From the NCBI RefSeq assembly GCF_003173715.1, contig NZ_CP029550.1, positions 4,635,501-4,699,500 on the forward strand: a stretch of DNA of 64,000 nucleotides, written 5' to 3'. The notes below the pieces were generated by a model. It was given only the letters and a program-made list of their open reading frames with translations, did not search any database and had not been told where the DNA came from. Source of the stretch: Methylobacterium durans (GTDB taxonomy: Bacteria > Pseudomonadota > Alphaproteobacteria > Rhizobiales > Beijerinckiaceae). The stretch's first letter is position 1; every line of letters begins with the position of its first letter. This document shows, piece after piece, positions 36,375 through 45,997 of this stretch. The position numbers and the translations under genes were made by a program.

Positions 36375-36608
36375 ATGAAGAACAAGATAATCCCCGTTTT
36401 CGCGGGCATCGCCATGATTGCCGGGTTGCCGGGTTACGCCCTCGCTGGGTGGATCGACAATGTTCCGCTTCGCTTCCGGCCTGGAGCGCACCAGACGGCA
36501 CCCCGCACCCTCGAAGCGCCGGACGCCGCCCGCACAACCGGGTCGGTCGACATCGGGTCCCGCCGCCCAGCGACCCGTCATCCGGCACGGCTCCGGCCGA
36601 ATTTCTGA
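36375..36608 (+). CDS. Small secreted protein with TTGSV motif
   Basis: This 77-residue product has a clear signal peptide (KIIPVFAGIAMIAGLPGYALA), followed by a basic, low-complexity mature part that includes ARTTGSVDIG. The T(T)GSV/L element recurs in the neighbouring secreted proteins at 36866, 38316 and 38752, so they look like one loose family. A SigF-type promoter lies upstream. Function is unknown; a periplasmic stress or metal role is inferred from the regulon. Confidence 0.65.
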   Translation: MKNKIIPVFAGIAMIAGLPGYALAGWIDNVPLRFRPGAHQTAPRTLEAPDAARTTGSVDIGSRRPATRHPARLRPNF

Positions 36609-36865
36609 CAGGACGGGACGGACCGAGCTGGGTTGAGCCGCGGGCGCGGGCGCGGTCCACGGGGCGGGCTTGAACGCGAAAAGCCGCGCCGGCCCGCCGT
36701 CGTGAGCTCAAGAGAGCTGCCGCCGGGGCGATGAGCCCGGCATGCCGCTGTGCCACGTGTTGGCACCCCTCCATTCGAGAAACCCTCGCATCCGTAACGG
36801 CTCCCGGCGCAACCGGGGGCTCAAGCCAACACCTCGATTTAGTCTCGCAAGAAGGATCAACGTCC

Positions 36866-37096
36866 ATGAAGTCTTCAGCCATAGCCCTGGCGATTGCCAC
36901 CGTGATTGCGGTGGCGACACCGTACGTTGCTTCGGCCGGCCCGAACGGTACCGACGCCATCAAGCTCTACGAATTGAACAGGCGGAATACCGTCGCCTCC
37001 CGGCCGAACGTCACCCTGGATGTGAGCTCGACGGGTTCGGTCAACGGCGTCCCGCATCGGGAGAACACGAACCGCCGGGGTCACGGCCAACAGTAA
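36866..37096 (+). CDS. Small secreted protein with STGSV motif
   Basis: This 76-residue product starts at ATG 36866 with AAGGA nine bases upstream. The signal peptide (SSAIALAIATVIAVATPYVASA) is followed by KLYELNRRNTVASRPN and the SSTGSVNG element. A GTAACG box at 36794 lacks the CGAA partner, so its promoter is not assigned. rpoH follows after 53 bp and could be cotranscribed. Confidence 0.7.
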   Translation: MKSSAIALAIATVIAVATPYVASAGPNGTDAIKLYELNRRNTVASRPNVTLDVSSTGSVNGVPHRENTNRRGHGQQ

Positions 37097-37149
37097 TCCA
37101 ACCTCAGTCGACCTCGATTCTTGCCCAAGGAACATCGGCGGCCTCCGTC

Positions 37150-38046
37150 ATGCAGAACACCTCCCTGTCGGTCTCGTCTGAGTTCGGCATCCCGCCCCGC
37201 TACCTCAGCGAGATCCATCGGTTTCCCTTGCTGGCGCCGGCCGAGGAGTTCACCCTGGCCAGGCGCTGGCGGGATGGGGGGGACCGTGAGGCCGCCCACC
37301 GGCTCGTGACCTCGCACCTGCGCCTCGTCGCGAAGATCGCCATGGGCTACCGCGGCTACGGCCTGCCGCTCGGCGAGGTCGTGTCCGAGGGTAATGTCGG
37401 CCTGATGCAGGCCGTGAAGCGCTTCGACCCGGACAAGGGCTTCCGTCTCGCGACCTACGCGATGTGGTGGATCAAGGCCGCGATCCAGGAATACATCCTG
37501 CGCTCGTGGTCCCTCGTGAAGATGGGCACCACCGCCAACCAGAAGAAGCTCTTCTTCAACCTGCGCAAGGCCAAGGGCCGCATCTCCGCGCTGGAGGAGG
37601 GCGACCTCAAGCCCGATCAGGTCAAGCAGATCGCGACCCGTCTCGGCGTGCCCGAGCAGGACGTCATCGACATGAACCGGCGCCTGTCCGGCGACACCTC
37701 CCTCAACGCGCCCCTGCGCCAGGAGGGGGAGGGCGAGTGGCAGGATTGGCTCGTGGACAACACGCCGAGCCAGGAAGCGGTGCTCGCGGGCGAGGAGGAG
37801 GGGCAGAACCGCCTCTCGGCTCTTCGGGACGCGCTGAGCGTGCTGAACCCGCGCGAGCGGCGCATCTTCGAGGCGCGGCGCTTGGTCGAGGATCCGATCA
37901 CGCTGGAAGACCTCTCGGGCGAGTTCGGCGTCTCCCGCGAGCGCGTGCGCCAGATCGAGGTGCGCGCCTTCGAGAAGGTCAGCGCAGCGGTGAGGTCCGA
38001 GATATCGAGGCGCGAGGTGCCAAGAATCCGCGCGCAGGTAGCCTGA
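37150..38046 (+). CDS. rpoH: RNA polymerase sigma factor RpoH
   Basis: This 298-residue sigma-32 type factor begins with the short region before FPLLAPAEEFTLARRW. Region 2 (VVSEGNVGLMQAVKRFDPDKG and FRLATYAMWWIKAAIQEYI) is standard. The RpoH box QKKLFFNLRKAKG contacts core polymerase and distinguishes it from RpoD. Region 4 is LEDLSGEFGVSRERVRQIE. It should direct heat-shock or protein-stress genes. Alphaproteobacteria often carry extra RpoH copies, and this one sits inside a copper/SigF locus, so an accessory role in metal-induced protein stress is likely. The start ATG 37150 has no strong ribosome site. Confidence 0.93.
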   Translation: MQNTSLSVSSEFGIPPRYLSEIHRFPLLAPAEEFTLARRWRDGGDREAAHRLVTSHLRLVAKIAMGYRGYGLPLGEVVSEGNVGLMQAVKRFDPDKGFRLATYAMWWIKAAIQEYILRSWSLVKMGTTANQKKLFFNLRKAKGRISALEEGDLKPDQVKQIATRLGVPEQDVIDMNRRLSGDTSLNAPLRQEGEGEWQDWLVDNTPSQEAVLAGEEEGQNRLSALRDALSVLNPRERRIFEARRLVEDPITLEDLSGEFGVSRERVRQIEVRAFEKVSAAVRSEISRREVPRIRAQVA

Positions 38047-38233
38047 CCGCCGGCTTCCGGCGTGCACGGACGCGCCTCGACCTGGGCGGCCTGCCGCCTG
38101 GGTCGAGGCTCGGTCCCTGGCCCGCATTTCACGCATCAGGCGTAGGCCCGGACATCTCAGCGGAAGTTCCCTCGGGCCGGCTCACCAATCAGACCAGTGG
38201 CCTTCAACGCGCAACGTCATCGCAAGACACCGT

Positions 38234-38259
38234 GTAACTAAAAATCTGCCAAACTCGAA
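38234..38259 (+). promoter_or_regulatory. SigF-type promoter of a (frameshifted) secreted protein gene
   Basis: GTAACT, 16 bp, CGAA, ending 56 bp before the GTG at 38316. It lies in a locally AT-rich stretch after rpoH. Confidence 0.8.
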
Positions 38260-38315
38260 GTCATGACAGTAGAGGCACAAATCTAATCTTTATTCATCAT
38301 CTTCGGAGCGCAATC

Positions 38316-38614
38316 GTGAATTATTCTTTCGCAGCCGCCATCGCTCTCGCGGCCTTCGCGGCGCCTGCATCAGCCGGTCCTCTCTCCGGCATCCGGGATC
38401 CTGCCGCGGCGGCAGCGGCCTTTCAGGCTCGATCCGCCCCGGCATCGGCCCGCAGGCGACCGGCAGCTTACCCCATGGCCCTCGTTTGGAGCTGGACGCC
38501 CGCGACGTGTTCGGCCGGGATATGCGCAGCAGCACGCGTGGCAATGCGCGGTTTCCTGAACGAGCGCCGGAGGCACAGAACCTCGGCGGCACCGCCGGCG
38601 GCCCGCAATATTGA
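38316..38614 (+). pseudogene. Frameshifted small secreted protein
   Basis: The GTG at 38316 has GGAG upstream and opens a clean signal peptide (NYSFAAAIALAAFAAPASA). The expected mature part continues in another frame: ATGSLPHGPRLELDARD, RSSTRGNARFPERAP, QNLGGTAGGPQY, stop at 38612-38614. That tail matches the protein at 38752-39051 (RSSTRGNAEFP...QNLGGTAGGPAF). The frames switch near 38440-38450, at a GCCCCGG run. The original frame instead runs on to 38858 with no similarity to anything. This is a paralogue broken by one indel, or a sequencing error. Confidence 0.65.
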
Positions 38615-38673
38615 GGCCGTCGCAGATACCGTCGCATCGGCAACGGCGCGGTCGAGACGGCAAGCCATCGCTT

Positions 38674-38699
38674 GTAACGAAATAATCCCGCCCCCCGAA
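38674..38699 (+). promoter_or_regulatory. SigF-type promoter of the secreted protein/FixH/Cus operon
   Basis: GTAACG, 16 bp, CGAA, ending 53 bp before ATG 38752. The genes from 38752 to 44768 follow with overlaps or tiny gaps, so this site probably drives the whole copper-efflux operon. Confidence 0.85.
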
Positions 38700-38751
38700 C
38701 TCGTTGGCAATAGCGCTGAACGGCTGGCGCCCCCAGGGACGGAGATCCGTC

Positions 38752-39051
38752 ATGAAGCTCAGGGTTGGTATCACGCTCGTCGCACTGACCGTGGCCGGTG
38801 CTGCATCCGCCTCGCCGGGATTGCAGGCGCGATCCGGTCCGCCGGCGCACCAGCATGACCGGTCTTCGGCTCACGCGCTGCGCGACCCGGTGACGACCGG
38901 AAGCCTTGCCGGACCCGTCGGTCGCATGCGCGGCGCGCGAGACCGGCAAGGCCGCGACCTGCGCAGCAGCACCCGCGGGAACGCCGAATTTCCGTCCCGC
39001 CTGCCCGCTCAACAGAACCTCGGCGGCACGGCAGGGGGTCCTGCGTTTTGA
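38752..39051 (+). CDS. Small secreted protein with TTGSL motif
   Basis: This 99-residue product starts at ATG 38752 (GGAG nine bases upstream). The signal peptide LRVGITLVALTVAGAASA is followed by a basic mature chain with TTGSLAG and the tail QNLGGTAGGPAF. It is the intact paralogue of the broken gene at 38316. It is the first gene of the operon leading to CusB and CusA. Function unknown, and no metal-ligand cluster is obvious. Confidence 0.7.
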   Translation: MKLRVGITLVALTVAGAASASPGLQARSGPPAHQHDRSSAHALRDPVTTGSLAGPVGRMRGARDRQGRDLRSSTRGNAEFPSRLPAQQNLGGTAGGPAF

Positions 39052-39065
39052 GAACCCGGCTTCGC

Positions 39066-39518
39066 ATGCCCCCGGTGGCCGCGGCACGCGCCGCGGCCGC
39101 TCCGGCGCGGTGCAAACCATGGTGGCGTGTCCTCGCGCTGACGCTGCTCCTCACTCTCTCGGGCGCTACCCTTGCTTCTTCCTTTGGCCGCCGCTCATCG
39201 AGCGATTACACGTTCGAGCTCGTCGAGCGCGAAGTGAAGCAGGGTTACGGCACGACCATCCTGGTCCGGCTCGTCGACGAGCGGACGGGCAAGGTGGTTC
39301 CGGACGCGGTCTTGTTCATCAGCCGCATCGACATGTCGCCTGACGGCATGGGCGCGATGACGGCTCCGCTGGAGCTCCGGACCGATACGCTGCCCGGCCA
39401 CTACCGTTTCGAGACCGACCTTTCGATGGCGGGCGCCTGGGCACTCACGCTCGCGGCCAAGGTCCCCGGGGTTTCGGCCCCGATCCAGGGCAGGCTCGTC
39501 CTGCAAGCGGTTCCATGA
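39066..39518 (+). CDS. FixH/YtkA-like periplasmic-domain protein
   Basis: This 150-residue protein has one N-terminal membrane anchor or signal (WWRVLALTLLLTLSGATLA). A single beta-sandwich domain of the YtkA/FixH type follows, with YTFELVEREVKQGYGTTI, ISRIDMSPDGMG and LPGHYRFETDLSMAGAW. FixH is linked to copper delivery to cbb3 oxidases, and YtkA-like domains recur beside Cus pumps in this group. The ATG at 39066 is chosen over a TTG at 39048 that overlaps the previous stop. It overlaps the next gene by four bases. Confidence 0.78.
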   Translation: MPPVAAARAAAAPARCKPWWRVLALTLLLTLSGATLASSFGRRSSSDYTFELVEREVKQGYGTTILVRLVDERTGKVVPDAVLFISRIDMSPDGMGAMTAPLELRTDTLPGHYRFETDLSMAGAWALTLAAKVPGVSAPIQGRLVLQAVP

Positions 39519-40087
39519 TGCATCAGAACACGCCGTTCCATGACTTCGAGGAGTTCGAGGCCGCCCCGGACGGCGGTGGCCGGACAAGATGGATCCTGGC
39601 CATCCCCCTCCTGGCCACGATGCTCGCGGCTGCCGCCGGCGTCGGCTACGGCTGGGGGCGCGGGACCTGGACGATTCCGAGTTCGATCACCGAGCACGTG
39701 CCCGCCTCGCTCGCCGGCTGGCTGCCGGCTCCAGGGTCGCCTCCCACCGGCGCCGGCACACCGGTCGCGCTCAAGGACTATGCCTTCGAGCTGACCGACG
39801 CCCGGGCCAAGCAGGGCGAGGCGGTTCTGGCGGTGCGCCTCGTGCACAAGCCGACGGGCAAGCCCACTCCCGACGCGGTCGTGTTCGCTCACCGCCTCGA
39901 CATGGCGCCCTCGGGCATGCCCACCATGACGACGGAACTGGAGCCGCAGCCCGCGACCGAGCCCGGCCTTTATCGGTTCAAGACCAATCTCACGATGGCC
40001 GGCGACTGGCAGCTCTCGCTGGCCGCCAAGGTGCAGGGCCAAACCGGCACCGTGCAGACCAAGCTCGCGCTCAAGGCGGTGCCGTGA
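39515..40087 (+). CDS. FixH/YtkA-like membrane-anchored protein
   Basis: This 190-residue paralogue of the preceding protein has a cytoplasmic acidic start, one membrane helix (ILAIPLLATMLAAAAGVGYGW) and a periplasmic YtkA-type domain. The domain contains YAFELTDARAKQGEAVL, HRLDMAPSGMPTM and LTMAGDWQLSLAAKVQ. Methionines in APSGMPTM could bind copper. The ATGA overlap upstream and TGATG overlap downstream show strict coupling with CusB, so a periplasmic helper for the Cus pump is likely. Confidence 0.78.
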   Translation: MMHQNTPFHDFEEFEAAPDGGGRTRWILAIPLLATMLAAAAGVGYGWGRGTWTIPSSITEHVPASLAGWLPAPGSPPTGAGTPVALKDYAFELTDARAKQGEAVLAVRLVHKPTGKPTPDAVVFAHRLDMAPSGMPTMTTELEPQPATEPGLYRFKTNLTMAGDWQLSLAAKVQGQTGTVQTKLALKAVP

Positions 40088-41580
40088 TGGACCACATGAC
40101 ACCGTTCGAGGTCGGCGAGGCGCACGGGCGCCGGGGCACCCGCCGAAGCTTCGTCTCTGGGTTCATCGGGCTCGTGGCCGTGCCGGCTGCGCTCGTGGGC
40201 GCCCTCGCCCTTGGCTTGAGGGCCGGCGAGGCCCGTTGGCCCCTGCCGGCCTGGCTGCCGGTCTCGGTCTCCACGCTGCTCGTCCGGGACGAGGCGGGGT
40301 CGCCACCGGACGCCCCCGTCCTCTACTATCGTGATCCCGACAAGGCGCTCTACGCGCTCGCCCCGGCCAAAACGCCCGATGGCCGCGACTACCGGCCCGT
40401 GCGCGTCGGCGAGGACGTGGATTTCGAGCCGAAGCCGGCGGAGCCGGCCGGTGGCGGCCAGACCGGCATGGCGCAGGCCGGGGGCAAGAAGGTTCTCTAC
40501 TATCGCAATCCCATGGGCCTGCCGGACACCTCACCGGTGGCGAAGAAGGACTCGATGGGGATGGACTACATCCCCGTCTACGAAGGCGAGGCCGAGGACG
40601 GCAACACGGTCAGGATCTCCCCCGGCAAGATCCAGCGCACCGGTGTGCGGTCGGAGGCCGTCGAGCGGCGCGTCGTGAGCCGCCCCGTGCGGGTGCCGGG
40701 CACCGTCACGCTGGACGAGCGCCGGGTCACCGTGGTGGCCACCCGCTCCGACGCCTTCGTCGACCATGTCGAGAACGTCACGACCGGTGACCGTGTCCGG
40801 AAGGACCAGCCGCTGGTCCAGGTCTATTCGCCCGAGATCAACGCCGCGGCGGCGCAGCTCATCGCCAATCCCGGCTTCGACGGATCACGCCGGCGCCTGC
40901 AGAACCTGAACGTGCCGGCCGAGGCCATCGCCGAGATGGAGCGCACCCGGAGGGTGCCCATGGCCATCACCTGGTCGTCCCCCCGGGACGGCGTCGTCCT
41001 CGAACGCGGGGCGGTCGAGGGCATGAAGGCGTCGGCCGGCGAAACCCTGTTCCGGATCGGCGACATCTCGGTGATGTGGGTGCTCGCCGACGTGCCGGAG
41101 CACGAGCTCGGCAGCGTGAGGATCGGTCAGGCCGCGACCGTGCGCGTGCGTTCGCTCCCCGGTCGCGCCTTCACCGGCAAGATCGGACTCATCTACCCGC
41201 AGGTGGCGAAGGAAACCCGTACCACCCGCGTTCGCATCGAGCTGCCGAACCCCGACGGGGTGCTGCTGCCCGACATGTACGCGGACGTCGAGATCGGGAC
41301 CGGGTCGGCGAAGCCCGTCGTCGCGGTGCCCGACGACGCCGTCATCGACACCGGCGCGCGCCAAGTCGTGCTCGTCGACAAGGGCGAGGGCCGCTTCGAG
41401 CCGCGAGCGGTCCAGGTCGGCGCCCGGGGCAACGGTTATACCGAGATCCGTGAGGGCGTGCAGGCCGGCGAGCAGGTCGTGACCTCCGCCAACTTCCTCA
41501 TCGACGCCGAAAGCAACCTCAAGGCCGCCCTGCAGGGCATGGCGGCCGCGCCGGCCGCCGGCGAGGAGAAGGCACCATGA
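40087..41580 (+). CDS. cusB: RND efflux periplasmic adaptor, CusB-like
   Basis: This 497-residue membrane-fusion protein has an N-terminal membrane anchor (24-45). Two heavy-metal-binding-type segments follow: a degenerate one at 79-106 (LYYRDPDKA) and a canonical one at 137-165 (LYYRNPMGLPDTSPVAKKDS, then MGMDYIPVY). The barrel-sandwich and helical-hairpin region (VRVPGTVTLDERRVTVV onward) matches the CusB adaptor family. It hands Cu+ or Ag+ to CusA and links it to an outer-membrane channel. No CusC channel gene is in the window. It overlaps both neighbours. Confidence 0.92.
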   Translation: MDHMTPFEVGEAHGRRGTRRSFVSGFIGLVAVPAALVGALALGLRAGEARWPLPAWLPVSVSTLLVRDEAGSPPDAPVLYYRDPDKALYALAPAKTPDGRDYRPVRVGEDVDFEPKPAEPAGGGQTGMAQAGGKKVLYYRNPMGLPDTSPVAKKDSMGMDYIPVYEGEAEDGNTVRISPGKIQRTGVRSEAVERRVVSRPVRVPGTVTLDERRVTVVATRSDAFVDHVENVTTGDRVRKDQPLVQVYSPEINAAAAQLIANPGFDGSRRRLQNLNVPAEAIAEMERTRRVPMAITWSSPRDGVVLERGAVEGMKASAGETLFRIGDISVMWVLADVPEHELGSVRIGQAATVRVRSLPGRAFTGKIGLIYPQVAKETRTTRVRIELPNPDGVLLPDMYADVEIGTGSAKPVVAVPDDAVIDTGARQVVLVDKGEGRFEPRAVQVGARGNGYTEIREGVQAGEQVVTSANFLIDAESNLKAALQGMAAAPAAGEEKAP

Positions 41581-44500
41581 TCGCCCGCCTCATCGGCTGG
41601 TCCGCCCGCAACCTCGTTCTGGTCATGATCGGCACCGTGTTCGTGGTGGCGGCCGGCCTCTACAGCGTGCGCACCCTGCCGCTCGACGCCATCCCGGACC
41701 TCTCGGACGTCCAGACCATCGTCTACACCGAGTATCCGGGCCAGGCGCCCCAGGTGATCGAGGACCAGGTCACCTACCCCCTGACCACCGCGATGCTGAC
41801 GGTCCCGAAGTCGAAGGTGGTGCGGGGCTTCTCGTTCTTCGGCGTCTCGTTCGTCTACGTCATCTTCGAGGACGGCACCGACCCGTACTGGGCCCGCTCG
41901 CGCGTGCTCGAATACCTCAATGCGGCCGCCAAGCGCCTGCCGGCGGGCGTCACGCCGACGCTCGGGCCCGACGCGACGGGCGTGGGCTGGGTCTACCAGT
42001 ACGTCATCCTGGCCAAACAGCAGACGCTGGCCGAGCTGCGCTCGCTTCAGGACTGGGTGGTGCGCTTCGGCGCCTCGCGGGCCGAGGGCGTGGCCGAGGT
42101 CGCGGGGGTCGGCGGCTTCGTGAAGCAGTACAACGTCGTCGTCGACCCGAACCGCCTGCGGGCGCAGGGCGTGTCCCTGAACAAGCTCCGGGACGCGATC
42201 CGGGCCAGCAACGCGGATGTGGGCGGCCGCACGGTCGAGCTCTCGGAGTTCGAGTTCATGGTGCGCGGGCGCGGCTACCTGAAGAGTGTCGCCGACATTG
42301 AGAACATCGTCCTGAAGACGGAGGCCGGCACCCCATTGCGGGTGCGCGACGTCGCCCGGGTCGAGCTCGGCCCCGACGAGCGCCGCGGCATCACCGAGAT
42401 GAACGGTGAGGGCGAGGTCGCCGGCGGCATCATCCTGCAGCGCTTCGGCGCCAACGCCCTCAACGTCATCGAGGGCGCCAAGGCACGCCTCGCCGAGATG
42501 GCGAAAAGCCTGCCCAAGGGCACCGAGATCGTGCCCGTCTACGACCGCTCCCAGCTGATCGAGTCGGCCATCGAGACCCTGAAGCACACGCTCATCGAGG
42601 AAAGCGTCATCGTGGCGCTCGTCTGCGTGGTGTTCCTGCTGCACCTGCGCAGCGCGCTCGTCGCCATCCTGATGCTGCCGGTCGGCATCCTGATGGCGCT
42701 CGGGGGCATGCACCTTCTCGGGATCGGTGCCAACATCATGAGCCTGGGTGGCATCGCCATCGCGGTCGGCGCCATGATCGACGCGGCCATCGTCATGATC
42801 GAGAACGCGCACAAGCACCTGGAGCGCGCCCCGCCGGGCAAGCCGCGCGTGGAGATTCTGGTGGAAGCGGCGGCCGAGGTCGGCCCCTCGCTGTTCTTCA
42901 GCCTGCTCGTGATCACGGTCTCCTTCCTCCCCATCTTCACCCTGGAGAGCCAGGAGGGACGGTTGTTCGGGCCGCTCGCCTTCACCAAGACCTTCGCCAT
43001 GGCCGCCGCCGCCGCGCTGTCGGTGACGCTGGTGCCGGCCCTGATGGTGCTGTTCGTGCGCGGCCGGATCGTCCCCGAGCACAGGAACCCCCTCAACCGC
43101 TTCCTGATCTGGATTTATCGGCCGGTGATCAAGCGTGTGCTCAGGGCCAAGGTCCTGACCATCCTCGCCGCCGCGGCGGTCCTCGCCCTGACGATCTGGC
43201 CGGCGCGCCAGCTCGGCTCCGAGTTCATGCCGGAGCTCAACGAGGGCACCCTGATGTACATGCCGACGACCCTGCCGGGCATATCGGTGACGAAGGCGGG
43301 CGAGCTGCTCGCGACCCAGGACCGGATCATCAAGTCCTTCTCCGAGGTCGCGACAGTCTACGGCAAGGCGGGGCGGGCCGCGACGGCGACCGACCCGGCG
43401 CCGACCGAGATGTTCGAGACCATCATCAGCCTGAAGCCGAAGGCCGAGTGGCGCCCCGGCGTGACGCTGGCGAGCCTCAAGGCCGAGATGGACAAGGCCC
43501 TGCAGTTCCCGGGCGTCTCGAATGCCTGGACGCAGCCGATCCGCGCCCGCATCGACATGCTGGCCACCGGCATCCGCACCCCGGTCGGCATCAAGGTCTA
43601 CGGCAAGGACCTGGCCGAGATGGAGAAGGTCTCCCGCGAGGTCGAGGCGGTCGTGCGGGCCGTGCCCGGCACGTCGAGCGCCTATGCCGAGCGGGTGATC
43701 GGCGGCTATTTCCTCGACATCACGCCGGACCGGGAGGCGCTCGGGCGCTACGGCCTCATGGTCGGCGACGTCCAGGACGTCATCGCCATGGCGCTCGGCG
43801 GCGACAGCGTCACGAACACGGTCGAGGGCCGCGAGCGCTACACCGTGAACGTGCGCTACCCGCGCGCCTTCCGCTCGGACCCCCAATCCATCGCAAGGGA
43901 GGTGCAGGTGCCGATGCCGAATGGCGGCACCGTCCCGCTCGGCGAGGTGGCCAAGGTCCAGCTCACCCGCGGCCCGACCTCGATCCGCACCGAGAACGGG
44001 CAGCTCGCGGTCTACATCTTCGTCGACATCACGGGGCGCGACCTCGGCGGCTACGTGAACGAGGCACGGGCGGCCGTGGCCAGCGAGGTCAAGCTCCCGC
44101 AGGGGACCACGCTGCAGTGGAGCGGCCAGTTCGAGTACCTGGAGCGGGCCGAGGCCCGCCTGAAGATCGTGGTGCCCGTGACCCTGCTGATCATCTTCCT
44201 GCTGCTCTACCTCAACTTCCGCCGCCTGACCGAGACGCTCATCGTCATGCTGTCGCTGCCGTTCTCCGTGGTCGGTGGGGTCTGGCTGATGTGGTGGATG
44301 GGCTTCAACATGTCGGTCGCGGTGGCCGTCGGCTTCATCGCCCTGGCGGGCGTGGCGGCCGAGACCGGGGTGATCATGCTGATCTACCTCGACCATGCCT
44401 GGGACGAGCAGCGGGCCGAGGCTGTCGCCGCAGGGCGCGACCCCACCCGCGCGGATCTCTACCGGGCCATCATGGTGGGCGCGGTCGAGCGCGTGCGGCC

Positions 44501-44768
44501 CAAGATGATGACGGTGGTGGCCATCATGGCCGGCCTCGTGCCGATCCTGTGGAGCACGGGCTCGGGCTCCGAGGTCATGCAACGCATCGCGGTACCGATG
44601 ATCGGCGGAATGGTCTCCTCGACCGTCCTCACCCTCGTGGTCATCCCGGCCATCTACGGCTTGGTCAAGGCGCGGGGGCTCCCGCATCGGAGCCGGAGCC
44701 AGCCGGGCTCGGCAGAAGCCGGCCGAGACCACGTGCCGCCTCGGCTCGTCAGACCCGCTGCGGAGTGA
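41577..44768 (+). CDS. cusA: Heavy-metal RND efflux pump, CusA/CzcA family
   Basis: This 1063-residue inner-membrane proton antiporter begins with [20 protein letters not shown] and [20 protein letters not shown], which are CusA hallmarks. TM4 carries the proton-relay acidic site in [17 protein letters not shown]. Twelve helices and two periplasmic loops are present at full length. The LSDVQ/GQAPQ context favours the Cu/Ag branch over Co/Zn/Cd, and the surrounding CusF-like and DUF411 proteins agree. It is the fifth gene of the SigF-driven operon. Confidence 0.94.
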   Translation: MIARLIGWSARNLVLVMIGTVFVVAAGLYSVRTLPLDAIPDLSDVQTIVYTEYPGQAPQVIEDQVTYPLTTAMLTVPKSKVVRGFSFFGVSFVYVIFEDGTDPYWARSRVLEYLNAAAKRLPAGVTPTLGPDATGVGWVYQYVILAKQQTLAELRSLQDWVVRFGASRAEGVAEVAGVGGFVKQYNVVVDPNRLRAQGVSLNKLRDAIRASNADVGGRTVELSEFEFMVRGRGYLKSVADIENIVLKTEAGTPLRVRDVARVELGPDERRGITEMNGEGEVAGGIILQRFGANALNVIEGAKARLAEMAKSLPKGTEIVPVYDRSQLIESAIETLKHTLIEESVIVALVCVVFLLHLRSALVAILMLPVGILMALGGMHLLGIGANIMSLGGIAIAVGAMIDAAIVMIENAHKHLERAPPGKPRVEILVEAAAEVGPSLFFSLLVITVSFLPIFTLESQEGRLFGPLAFTKTFAMAAAAALSVTLVPALMVLFVRGRIVPEHRNPLNRFLIWIYRPVIKRVLRAKVLTILAAAAVLALTIWPARQLGSEFMPELNEGTLMYMPTTLPGISVTKAGELLATQDRIIKSFSEVATVYGKAGRAATATDPAPTEMFETIISLKPKAEWRPGVTLASLKAEMDKALQFPGVSNAWTQPIRARIDMLATGIRTPVGIKVYGKDLAEMEKVSREVEAVVRAVPGTSSAYAERVIGGYFLDITPDREALGRYGLMVGDVQDVIAMALGGDSVTNTVEGRERYTVNVRYPRAFRSDPQSIAREVQVPMPNGGTVPLGEVAKVQLTRGPTSIRTENGQLAVYIFVDITGRDLGGYVNEARAAVASEVKLPQGTTLQWSGQFEYLERAEARLKIVVPVTLLIIFLLLYLNFRRLTETLIVMLSLPFSVVGGVWLMWWMGFNMSVAVAVGFIALAGVAAETGVIMLIYLDHAWDEQRAEAVAAGRDPTRADLYRAIMVGAVERVRPKMMTVVAIMAGLVPILWSTGSGSEVMQRIAVPMIGGMVSSTVLTLVVIPAIYGLVKARGLPHRSRSQPGSAEAGRDHVPPRLVRPAAE

Positions 44769-44842
44769 CGTCCCGAGCCCGAACCGCGACGCCGAACATC
44801 GCGGGCGTCGACCAGCCCCACCGTCGCGAGGAACGCGGAACC

Positions 44843-45835
44843 ATGCCGGACAAGCTCCTGGATTGCCTGGTCGTCGGCGGAGGCCCGGCGGGTCTGACCG
44901 CGGCCATCTACCTGGCCCGGTTCCGTCGCCGCTTCCAAGTGGTGGACGCCGGTCGGAGCCGGGCGGCCCTGATCCCGACGTCCCACAACCACGCCGGTTT
45001 CCCGGATGGCATTCGCGGGCCGATCTTGCTGCACCGGATGGCGGAACAGGCCCGCCGATACGGCGCCCACGTCGTCGCGGGTTCCGTGACCCAGCTCTCC
45101 CGTCGGGAAGATGGCGTGTTCGTCGCGACGGTCGATGGGCAGCGGATCGCCACCCGCACGGTTCTGTTGGCGACCGGCATCGTCGACCGCGAGCCGGATT
45201 TCCCGGGCCTGCCGGACGCGATCCGGCGGGGTTTGGTACGCCATTGCGGGATCTGCGACGGCTACGAGGTTCTGGGCGAAAGCGTCGGGGTCATCGGGCA
45301 TGGCAGCAGTGGGCTTCACGAGGCCCTGTTCCTCCGCACCTACAGTTCGAACATCACCCTGCTGTCGCTGGGCCGCCCCTTGACGCTGTCGGCTGACGAG
45401 CGGGATCGGGTCACGTCCGCCGGGATCGAGGTCGTCGAGGGGAGCGTGGAACAGGTGGTCATCGAGAACGACAGGATCCGCGCCCTCGCCCTGCGCGACG
45501 GCGATTGCCGCTCCTTCGATGTCCTCTACTCGGCCCTCGGCAGCGATGCCCGGTCGGAGCTCGTGCGCGGACTCGGCACGCAGCTGGACGGCAAGGGTTG
45601 CGTGGTGACGGACGAGCACCAGAGAAGTTCGACCGACGGCCTGTTCGCCGCCGGCGACGTCGTGCGCAGCCTCGATCAGATCAGCGTCGCGATGGGCCAG
45701 GCCGCCATCGCCGCGACGGCCATCCACAACCGCCTGCGCGGGATGGCCCTGCCGCGGGACGCCGCCGGCGAAACCCTCTCCTTCTCGCCGCAGAATCTCT
45801 GCGATTGCGGCCCGGCTACATCCGGGCCGCCATAG
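44843..45835 (+). CDS. Thioredoxin-reductase-like FAD/NAD(P) oxidoreductase
   Basis: This 330-residue flavoprotein has the FAD-binding GGGPAG at 12-17, the redox pair Cys135-Gly-Ile-Cys138-Asp-Gly, a second nucleotide-binding stretch (GVIGHGSSG) and the C-terminal FAD motif [10 protein letters not shown]. The CxxC is CGIC rather than the CATC/CAVC of true thioredoxin reductases. The NADP-site glycine motif is GHGSSG instead of GGGxxA, so the substrate may differ. It lies 74 bp behind cusA and may relieve thiol stress from copper. A CDCG tail near the C-terminus is unusual. Confidence 0.85.
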   Translation: MPDKLLDCLVVGGGPAGLTAAIYLARFRRRFQVVDAGRSRAALIPTSHNHAGFPDGIRGPILLHRMAEQARRYGAHVVAGSVTQLSRREDGVFVATVDGQRIATRTVLLATGIVDREPDFPGLPDAIRRGLVRHCGICDGYEVLGESVGVIGHGSSGLHEALFLRTYSSNITLLSLGRPLTLSADERDRVTSAGIEVVEGSVEQVVIENDRIRALALRDGDCRSFDVLYSALGSDARSELVRGLGTQLDGKGCVVTDEHQRSSTDGLFAAGDVVRSLDQISVAMGQAAIAATAIHNRLRGMALPRDAAGETLSFSPQNLCDCGPATSGPP

Positions 45836-45997
45836 CGCCGGCACCATGCGGGCGCGCACAAACCTGGGCGCCAAGGACCATCGATGCCGGTCCACGGCCC
45901 CGTGGCGCGCCGATCCGGGTCATCGCCGGTGGGCGGTGTGACCGGGGCGGCTTCGCTCGCGGCGTCGGCGTTTCCTTCAGCGCCGCCACGTCGATCT

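Noticed and set aside
36794..36819. GTAACG box upstream of the secreted protein at 36866 as a seventh SigF site
   Set aside because: Sixteen bases downstream the sequence is GGGG instead of CGAA.
41436..44732. Very long minus-strand open frame antisense to cusA
   Set aside because: It is an Asp/His/Arg/Gly-rich mirror of a high-GC coding strand. cusA on the plus strand has all family motifs and the correct length.
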